The notes below the pieces were generated by a model. It was given only the letters and a program-made list of their open reading frames with translations, was not told the DNA's origin and ran no database searches. From positions 5,146,001 to 5,210,000 of the forward strand of contig JAYESD010000001.1 in NCBI GenBank assembly GCA_036927565.1: a stretch of 64,000 bases of DNA. Reading direction: 5' to 3'. Both the position numbers and the translations under genes were made by a program. Positions 18,732-26,961 of the stretch are shown here, one piece after another. This DNA is from Tuctoria greenei. Lineage: Eukaryota; Streptophyta; Magnoliopsida; Poales; Poaceae. Within the stretch, counting starts at the first letter, position 1, and every line of letters begins with the position of its first letter.

Positions 18732-21700
18732 ATGGAGTTGGGTCTGCGTGAGAGTCGTTTGAAGACGGAGAGCGATCTGAAGAAGGTCCGAGCCCTCATG
18801 GGGTGGTCGTCGGACTTCTTCAACCGTTCAATCCGCACCGGCGGGGAGCTTCCCTTTAAAAAGGAGCACTCCGGCGAAATGGTATACTTTTCATCGTATG
18901 CCATGGTGGGGCTGATCCCACCATTTTCTTCCTTCTTTTTGATGCTGCTGGACTTCTATGGTCTGCAGCTATACCACCTTGGCCCTCACTCCCTCCTCCT
19001 TGTGTCCATCTTTGTCCACTTCTGCGAGATGTGGGTGGGCATCCCTCCCTGCATCGAGCTCTTCCGCACTTTCTTCACCGTCCAGACCACCGGCCGAAGT
19101 GACGAGTACCTTGGCTTCTACTACTTTGTGAAGCGCAAGAAGTGCCCGTTCAAGTACCTCCGGTCGTTCCCTTCCGGGAAGTGGGATGACTGGAAGAAAG
19201 ATTGGGTAGTCGTCCGGGTGGAGGAGCACGAGCGGTTGGAGCTGCCAGACGGTCTGCCCGGCATTGACATGTCGGTGTGGAGCGAAGTTCCGGTGCTGGC
19301 GGCAGCCTTCGACCCCGTCCTGTCCAGGATCCGCCAATGTGTGGAGGGAGGATTAACTCCCCAGGCGGTGTTCTGCAACTTCCTGTCCAACAGGTGGGCG
19401 CCGCTGAAGAGGAGGGAGAAGCTCGCCTGGGCCCTCAACAGCGTGATGGACGAAGACCGGGTCGAGACCGGGTTGAAGTCCAATATGGTGGGGAAGTCCT
19501 TGGAGTTTCACCTCAAGAAATTCCAGCACGGCATCGATGTAGACGGAGAGTACCTGACTCCGCCACCGGCTTTCCTCCCCCTGAACATGGAAGTTGAGTT
19601 CAGCAGGGAGCTCCGTCGGAGGATGCCCGCGCTTGACGACCTTGGCGTCGTCGAGAGAAGATCGACCGCCCGGTTGGCGATCCCCGGGTTGTCGGAAGGC
19701 GGCTCCGCCCCTGTCTCTCAGCCAAGAGCTGAAGTCACCGGCAAAGGCAAGGGGCTGGCGGAGGAGCCGGAGAGCCGGAAGAGGAAGCTGCGACATGCTG
19801 ACGGAAGGTCCGTCGGGCTTGCTACTTCCCCGCCAGTTCCCCGTCCTCAGGAAGAAAGATCCTCCGCTGCTGTAGCGTCTGTCCCCGTGGTGGGATCTTT
19901 TCGGAGCGCTACTGTTCCGGCGGTGGGATCCTCCCGGAGTGCTGCTGTCCCTGTGATGGGTCCCTCCGGAGGTGCCAGCTCCGGACAGGCGACTCCGGTT
20001 AGAGAAGCGGTGAGGGCCTCCAGGTCTAGGAGTTCCTCCCGGTCAAGGAGAGCTCCGACCCGGGAAACGCCCGTGGCTACGGCAAGTCCTGGGAGTCCTC
20101 CCGGAGCTCCTATGCCGACCGTGGCCAGCCCGGAACGTCCGGGAAAGAGGTTCCGCGCAAGCTGGTGCGTGAGCCTCCCAAGGTAATTTTTCTTGCTTAT
20201 CTCAATTAACTTTAATTATAGTAACTGTTTGCTCAATTTCTTCATTCTTCATCTGCAGCGTTCCCAAGAAGGGGAGTGAAGCTCCGCCCTCAGCCACAGT
20301 GTCTGAGGCTACAAGGGCTTCTGCTCCAGCTCCGGTGCCACCCCAGGCGGAGGCTGCGACAGCTCCGGCGCCGGCTGTCGTGGTCATGGACCTTGACTCG
20401 TCTCCAGAAGTTCCCGTGGTAGCTCCGGACCACGGGTTTGAAGATGCGCCAGCGGCACCCGCTCCGGAGGTTGAAGCTCCGGGCCCCTGTACTGCAGAAG
20501 TAGATGCTCCGGCTGTTGAGCCGGAGGAAGTAGCGGTCCCGGCTTTAGAGCCGGAAAGTGCTGAAGCCCCGGCGGTTGAGCCGGAGGTAGCTGAAGCCCC
20601 GGCGTGCGAGCCGGAAGTTGAAGTGGTTCCGGCAATTGAGCCGGTTACTTCTGAAGCTCCGGTCGCAGAGCCGGTGGTTATTGGAGCGCCGGCTGCAGAG
20701 CCGGTGGTTGAAGAGGCGAGGGAGCTTGAGCCTCCCTCGGAAGGAGCGTCACGACCGGAGCCATTGGAGGCGACGACGTCGATGGTACCCGTGGCGGAGC
20801 CAGAGTGCCTGAACGAAGTCGCCGGCCCCCAGCCTGAGGGGGCGAATGAAGATTTGGTGGCGGGTCCTTCTTCGGTGGCGACTGAGGCCATCCCGGAGGA
20901 GGGCCCTAGTGCCTTGGAAGCTCGGGGTTCCGCTCTCGTAGAGTGGGACCCAATTTTTGTAGATGAAGACCCGCTGGAGCCAGTGGAGGAGACCCCAGAA
21001 GGTCCGGAGCCCATCTCGCTGTCGATGTCCATCGACAACGCTTGCTCCAGTCTGCGCCAAGTCCAACTAGCCTTCTTCCACGACAGCAAGGTTCTTGAAG
21101 AGGAGCGCCAAACCCTTAGGAGGTGGCGTAATAGACTCCAATTCGAGACCAAGCTGGCGCAGTCGAGGATTGCTGAGGACAAGGAATGGATCAGGCGGGA
21201 GAAGATCCGCCTGGAGCTTTGGGGTGAGATGCTGGACGAGAGGGAGAGCATGACTCACAACCTCGACGCCCAATCCCGGGAGTACCATGACCAAGCTAAG
21301 GCTGCCAATGATGCAGCCAACGCTCGGTTCGATCAACTCGAAGCCATGAGTACCGCACTCATCAAGCGCCGAGAGGCACTTGAGGGAAGGGAAAAGCGGC
21401 TCGAGGATGAGGAGCAAAAACTCCTGGAACTACGGGACGACGTCTTGCGACGTGAAGAAGAGCTCGCCGAGAAGACAGCTCTGGCGGACAAGGGCCTCGA
21501 GGAGCGCGCTAAAAAATTGGAAGAGCGCTGCCTCGAGGAGGAGGAGAAGACCTGGGTGCGAGGGCAGGAACTCTACGAGTATGAGTGTGCCCTCGTCGCC
21601 CGGGAGAAGAAAATAGAGGCTAGGGAGAAAGACCGGGTCGACCGCCGGAACAAGATCCACCTCCGGGAGGAGGAGCTCGGAAGACTCGAAAAGCGGGTTG

Positions 21701-22170
21701 CTGCGAAGATTCAGCAAAACGCCAAAGAAGTTGAGCGCCTCTCCCGCGAGAACTCGGAGCTGGCGGCGGCCCGGAGGTCCTTGGAAGAGATGAAGGGCCT
21801 GAGGAAGATGGACTCCCTGCAAATTTGGGAGTTCCTGAGCAAGGCCGACGATGCGCTAGCGCCGATGGGTTTCAGCCCCGTGCTTCCGGATGATCCGGAG
21901 CCGGAGCCGGACCTTGCGCTGCAAGCGTTGGGCGCTGCGGGCAGCAAGCTCTCCAAGGTGGGCGACGTCATCGCGGACCAGTTGGAGGTCGAGGGGCAAT
22001 CCCTGGCTAGAAACGTCACAGAGTATGTGTTGACGTGTTACACTAGCCGGAACCCTCGATTCCCTCTGGACCCGGTGCTTGAAGGCCCCGTTGAAGGAGA
22101 AGGCGAAGCTACCCGAGCCAGCGTGTCGGAGGTCGCCCAGAAGGTCGCTGAGTTCTTCCATAGGGTCTAG
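18732..22170 (+). CDS. E1 antisense gene: two-exon Tat-element protein with putative-gypsy-type (PF04195-like) domain and coiled coil
   Basis: Exon 1 is 18732-20182 and exon 2 is 20259-22170; a 76-bp GT-AG intron (20183-20258) joins the frames into 1,120 residues. Without splicing exon 1 would end two codons later at the TAA at 20184-20186. Residues about 45-130 match the plant 'putative gypsy type transposon' domain, with a hydrophobic stretch around IPPFSSFFLMLLDF. A basic RKRKL motif near residue 355 could be a nuclear signal. A Ser-rich region, Ala-Pro-Glu decapeptide repeats (about 540-650), a long charged coiled coil (about 760-1015) and a conserved C-terminal part follow. It lies between pol and the 3' LTR in the opposite direction to pol. 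Antisense genes at this position are known in Tat elements; function is unknown. Exon structure is inferred from frame restoration and from preserved splice sites in three copies. Confidence 0.8.
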
Positions 22171-23418
22171 GACTATCTTTCTTAGCCTTTATTTGTATCT
22201 TCTCTTCTTCCTCAATTTTGTAATCCTTTGTCCCCAGATGTAGTCTCTGGTCTTCAAATGAAATGAAATCCCCAATTTTTCGTGAATTTCATTTCTTGTC
22301 TTCAACATCTTTGTCTTCACTTGGCCCCCTGGTAGATGTGCACAATTTGATTGTGGACATGTACCAAAAGGATGTTGATTTTTGTTGAAGACAGATTTGC
22401 TTCGAACTCGTATAGTTTAGGTCCGAAGTTTTCGATAGTGAAGGTCCCTTGAAATCGTCGGAGCTTAGAAGCTCCGGCACTGTCCATCGTCGGAGCTTAG
22501 TAGCTCCGGCAATAGCTTCTACCAACACGTTGAGTGCCGATAGTTAATACTTCAAGGTGTCGGAGCTTAGTAGCTCCGGCAATGACCTTTGCCACGCTTG
22601 GCTTGCTGGCAACAGATTCTAGTGATAGAGTCTTCTCACCATCTTTAAGTTAACGCCAGTGGGAGTCGAAGCTTGGTTAACTCCGGTTTTTCTCCACCAA
22701 TATCATTTTTATTTTTCCTGCACACTTAAGCCAAGAAAAACAGTAAAATTCGTTCCTTATCTATAACTTCGTCGCGGCTTACGGTTCTTAAGAGAATTTC
22801 AAGCTGAACACGATTTTTAGTACAATTGGATGAATTGTCTTTTCTTTCAGATCCAATTGTCCATGGACCCACCTTACTTTGGCCTGCCGGTATGTAGGTA
22901 GAGTGGCGTACTTAGGGTGCTTGACCAGGCTAAGTCGATAGCACACTCCGGCCCTAGAATGGCTTGGCGGCTTTCAGGCGAGTTGATCACAGACGATATT
23001 TAAATCTAAAAAATCTGACAATCCAACTCAAATTGTACATAAACCGGTTAAACTAGAACTTCTTAAGAATTGCACGTTTCTGTTATAGACAAGAAAGAGA
23101 AAAATAAAAATGTTGAGCCTTATGCAAAAATGAATGCACGTGGAGTCTATTTCACATGAAGATGTCTTTCATTATAGGTCCGGGGTACAGGGGAAACAAG
23201 TACACTCTTAGGGTACGGAACCAGGCTAAGCGTGTTCGGTTTCTCGTTTAACCCAGGGTAATTAGCTACACTTCTAGTCCGGAGACTGTATCAAGTGTTG
23301 CATGAGCTTTCCAAACCTTTCGGGAAAGGTCCGGCTGCTCTCCCGGAGGAACTACCCGACTCTGTACAATGACTCTATAACATACACTTCAAGTTACTTA
23401 AGACTCACCTCCGTGGAA
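22171..23418. other. E1 non-coding segment between convergent antisense gene and pol
   Basis: Downstream of both the antisense gene (from the left) and pol (from the right). It holds the TGGCCCCCTGG motif at about 22323-22333, identical to the core of the polypurine tract at the LTR, and three 19-bp palindromes (22459-22579). It is the likely place for termination of both transcripts, but no polyadenylation site could be assigned with confidence. Confidence 0.6.
22459..22579. repeat. Array of three 19-bp palindromes in E1
   Basis: Perfect or near-perfect palindromes CGGAGCTTAGAAGCTCCGG (22459-22477) and CGGAGCTTAGTAGCTCCGG (22491-22509 and 22561-22579), each with an 8-bp stem and 3-base loop. 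A fourth decayed copy may lie near 22660-22690. The same array is present in E3 (from about 45588) and in diverged form in E2 (about 36420-36740). Confidence 0.85.
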
Positions 23419-26400
23419 TTAAGTGTAGAACTTACGGAGGTGCTCGATATTCCAAGGATTTGGGAGAGGTGTCCCATCCTCGGCAGCCAAGCGAACGCTT
23501 CCGGGACGGGATACTTTGATCACTCGGAAGGGTCCTTCCCAGCCGGGGGAGAGTTTGTTTTGCCCTTCTCTGGATAGTATTCTCCGTAGCACCAGATCGC
23601 CTTCCTCGAGCTGTCGGTTGTGTACATGCCGCTGATGATAGCGCCGTAGAGCTTGGCGATATTGGGCGTTCCGAACAGCTGCTTGGCACCTTCCCTCCTC
23701 GAGGAGGTCTAGGTCTTCACGCCGGAGCTGGTCCTGCGCGGCTTCGTCGAAGGTCCGGACCCGGAGAGAACCCAGGGTGATTTCCGGAGGAAGGATCGCT
23801 TCTGCTCCGTACACCAGGAAGAAGGGTGTTTCTCCGGTTGCCCGACTTGGAGAAGTCCTGTTAGCCCATAGAGTGGGCGGAAGCTCTTCGATCCAATTAG
23901 CTCCGTGCTTTTTCAAACGCTCATAAGTGCGCGTTTTTAATCCTTTAAGGATCTCTGCGTTTGCTCTCTCGGCTTGCCCATTGCTGGCAGGATGAGCTAC
24001 GGAAGCGTAGCAAACTTGTATGCCGAGGTCTTCGCAATATCCTTGAAATGCGGAGCTTGTGAACTGAGTCCCATTGTCAGTGATGATCTTGTTTGGGACT
24101 CCGAATCTGCTCACGATAGATTGTAGAAAATTGATTGCAGATTGTTTGTTGATCGTCACAACAGGAGTAGCTTCCGGCCACTTGGTGAACTTGTCGATGG
24201 CGACATACAGGAACTTGTAACCTCCGACGGCTCTTGGGAAGGGTCCCAAGATGTCCATCCCCCACACAGCGAAAGGCCACGTAGGAGGTATCATTTGTAA
24301 GGGCTGAGCAGGTGTATGAATTTGCTTTGCATGAAATTGGCATGCTTTGCATTTCTTCACTAGCTCAGTAGCATCCTGAAGCGCTGTAGGCCAGTAGAAG
24401 CCGTGCCGAAAGGCTTTTCCGACCAGCGTGCGGGAAGACGCGTGGTTCCCACACTCACCTCCATGGATTTCTGCGAGGAGCTCGCAGCCTTCTTCCCTTG
24501 TGATGCACCGCATTAGGATGCCGTTGGCACCGCGCCGGTAGAGATCCCCTTCTACCAACGTGTATCTTTTAGCCAATCTGACTACCCGGTCAGCGGATAC
24601 ATCATCGTCAGGAAGGATGTTGTCTTTCAAGTAGTTCCGGATCTCCGAGATCCATGCATCGGAACTGACTTGAGCATTTGAGTCTTGCGTGCTGGGTTGC
24701 TCGGAGCTTCCGGCAGCACCTACGACCCTTGATGGCTGCCATGGTAACAGGGCCATCGGGACCGTCAGCTTCGGGATGCTGATCTCGCCCCCTTCGTTCA
24801 GCTCGGCAGGCTGAACTGTGGGTTTTGACAACCTCCGGACAAAGGTTCCGTCTGGAGCCGGAGCTCCGGTTGACGCCTTAGTCGAGAGTTCGTCAGCTTC
24901 AGCGTTGTGAGCACGCTGAACATGGTGAAGGTCTAGGACTTCGAAGTCCTTCTGAAGCCTCTGGACTTCAAGGAGATAAGCAGCCAGCTGGAGATTATTG
25001 CAGGAGCACTCACCCTTCACCTGTTTGATGACAAGTTGTGAATCTCCTTTGACCAGCAACTGCTTGACACCATATGATAGTGCCACCTTTAATCCATATA
25101 TGAGTGCTTCGTACTCCACCATGTTGTTAGTTGCCTTGAAGTCAAGGTGCACCATGTATTTTACCTTCTCCCCGGTTGGTGCGAGGAGAAGGATTCCAGC
25201 TCCGGCTCCCTGCTTCTGCATGGAGCCGTCGAAGTAAAGGGTCCAGTGAGGCTTAGTGAAGGCCGGAACTTGTGGTTCCTTCTTCTGCTCGCTGGGGCCC
25301 CCAGGGTTTAATGGAGAGGGAGTCCATTCTGCCACGAAATCTGCCAACGCTTGACTCTTGACTGCTTGTCTTGAAATGAATTCGAGGTCGAATTCAGCCA
25401 GTTCCGCTGCCCACTTCGCTATATTCCCAGTTGAATTGGGATTATGCAGGATCGCTCGAAGTGGATATGAAGTTACCACCGAGACTTTGTGAGCTTGGAA
25501 ATAATGTCGAAGCTTTCTTGAGGCAATAAGAACTGCGTAGAGCAGCTTATGCACCTCTAGGTATCGAGTCTTGGCATCGTGTAATACTTCACTGATGAAG
25601 TATACTGGGCGTTGAATGGTCCGGACCCTCCCGGAGGGGTCCGGAACTTCCTCTTCATTGATCCGGACCCTGTCAGAGGGGTCCAGACTATCTTCGGGGA
25701 CCTTCGGGTTCTGGGTGGAGGAACCCGGAGCTTCTTCAGGAATGACTTGGATCCTATCGGGAGGATCCGGGTCCTCTGAAGTGGCTTCTTGTGGATTTAG
25801 GTCTGGGAGCTGGGACCCAGACCCGCTTTCAGGAAGCTCCGGATCCTCCCGAAGGGATCTGGATTCCTGAGTATTGGGTAGTTCTGGTCTCTCCGCAACC
25901 AGAACCATACTGACGACTTCGTCAGCTGCTGAAATATAAAGCAACAAAGGCTCACCAGGGTTTGGAGCTACCAAGACTGGTAGGGTGGTGAGGAACTGTT
26001 TCAGCTCCTGGAATGCCTTCTCTGCTTCTTCAGACCATTGGAATGGTCCGGATTTCCTCAGTAACTTGAAGAAGGGAAGTGCCCTTTCCGCCAGTCTTGA
26101 AATGAACCGGCTGAGGGCTGCTAGACATCCGGTTAATTTTTGGACATCTTTGATGCGGGTTGGTGGCCGCATGTCTTCAATGGCTTTTATCTTCGCCGGA
26201 TTAGCCTCTATACCCCGGTGACTTACCAGGAAACCAAGAAGCTTTCCGGAGCTAACCCCGAAGACGCACTTGTCTGGGTTTAGCTTCGTGCGGGTGGCCC
26301 GCAGCTTGTCGAAAACAGCCTGCAAGGTGTCCAAGAGGGACTCCTTGTTTTTGACTTTGACTACGATGTCATCAACGTACACTTCCACTATGTCTCTGAT

Positions 26401-26961
26401 GAGTTCTTCGAAAGTTTTGTACATTGCTCGTACAAAAGTTGAAGCTGCATTCTTGAGACCAAAAGGCATGGCTGTGTAACAATACAACCCATCCACTGTG
26501 ATGAATGAAGTATGTTCTTCATCTTCCCTAGACATCCGGATTTGATGATATCCTGAATATGCGTCTAGAAAACACAGCAACTCACACCCGGAGGTGGAAT
26601 CCACTATCTGGTCTATTCTAGGTAGTGGGAATGGATCTTTTGGACATGCCTTATTCAGTGTGGTGTAGTCGATGCACATCCGAAGTTTCCCGCCGGCCTT
26701 AGGCACAACGACTGGGTTTGCCAGCCATTTTGGATGGTAGACTTCTCGGATGAATCCGGCTTCGAGCAACTTCTTCACTTCTTGTCGGATGAAGTTTTGT
26801 CGCTCTACAGATTGCTTCCGAGGTTTCTGGTGCACAGGCCGAGCGTCGGGGTAAATCTTCAGATTGTGCTCAATCACTTCCCTGGGGATCCCAGGCATTT
26901 GTGACGGTTGCCAGGCAAACACGTCAACGTTAGCCCGGAGGAAAGTGATGAGCGCGAGTTC
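23419..26961 (-). CDS. E1 pol: reverse transcriptase, dual RNase H, integrase
   Basis: The frame is open for 1,180 codons after the TAG at 26962-26964 and is the same frame as gag-protease; the first Met is at 26922. From that Met: reverse transcriptase with the YVDD catalytic box near residue 184, gypsy RNase H (about 430-530), a second archaeal-type RNase H beginning at the YFDGS motif near residue 567 with NNMVEYEAL and KGDSQL following, an integrase HHCC zinc finger (about 820-865), the integrase core with D in WGMDILGPF (near 889), D in TDNGTQF (near 950) and E in NGQAERAN (near 982), and a C-terminal DNA-binding part. Two RNase H domains are diagnostic of the Tat lineage. The RT-side region between RT and RNase H contains a proline/serine-rich insert. 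No stop or frameshift was found. Confidence 0.93.
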   Translation of the reverse strand, partial: ELALITFLRANVDVFAWQPSQMPGIPREVIEHNLKIYPDARPVHQKPRKQSVERQNFIRQEVKKLLEAGFIREVYHPKWLANPVVVPKAGGKLRMCIDYTTLNKACPKDPFPLPRIDQIVDSTSGCELLCFLDAYSGYHQIRMSREDEEHTSFITVDGLYCYTAMPFGLKNAASTFVRAMYKTFEELIRDIVEVYVDDIVVKVKNKESLLDTLQAVFDKLRATRTKLNPDKCVFGVSSGKLLGFLVSHRGIEANPAKIKAIEDMRPPTRIKDVQKLTGCLAALSRFISRLAERALPFFKLLRKSGPFQWSEEAEKAFQELKQFLTTLPVLVAPNPGEPLLLYISAADEVVSMVLVAERPELPNTQESRSLREDPELPESGSGSQLPDLNPQEATSEDPDPPDRIQVIPEEAPGSSTQNPKVPEDSLDPSDRVRINEEEVPDPSGRVRTIQRPVYFISEVLHDAKTRYLEVHKLLYAVLIASRKLRHYFQAHKVSVVTSYPLRAILHNPNSTGNIAKWAAELAEFDLEFISRQAVKSQALADFVAEWTPSPLNPGGPSEQKKEPQVPAFTKPHWTLYFDGSMQKQGAGAGILLLAPTGEKVKYMVHLDFKATNNMVEYEALIYGLKVALSYGVKQLLVKGDSQLVIKQVKGECSCNNLQLAAYLLEVQRLQKDFEVLDLHHVQRAHNAEADELSTKASTGAPAPDGTFVRRLSKPTVQPAELNEGGEISIPKLTVPMALLPWQPSRVVGAAGSSEQPSTQDSNAQVSSDAWISEIRNYLKDNILPDDDVSADRVVRLAKRYTLVEGDLYRRGANGILMRCITREEGCELLAEIHGGECGNHASSRTLVGKAFRHGFYWPTALQDATELVKKCKACQFHAKQIHTPAQPLQMIPPTWPFAVWGMDILGPFPRAVGGYKFLYVAIDKFTKWPEATPVVTINKQSAINFLQSIVSRFGVPNKIITDNGTQFTSSAFQGYCEDLGIQVCYASVAHPASNGQAERANAEILKGLKTRTYERLKKHGANWIEELPPTLWANRTSPSRATGETPFFLVYGAEAILPPEITLGSLRVRTFDEAAQDQLRREDLDLLEEGRCQAAVRNAQYRQALRRYHQRHVHNRQLEEGDLVLRRILSREGQNKLSPGWEGPFRVIKVSRPGSVRLAAEDGTPLPNPWNIEHLRKFYT

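Noticed and set aside
20202..21251. Ser/Gly/Ala-rich minus-strand frame (349 codons) opposite the E1 antisense gene, also present in E3
   Set aside because: It mirrors the Ala-Pro-Glu repeats of the plus-strand gene; low complexity, and conservation is explained by the overlapping gene and the recent common origin of E1 and E3.
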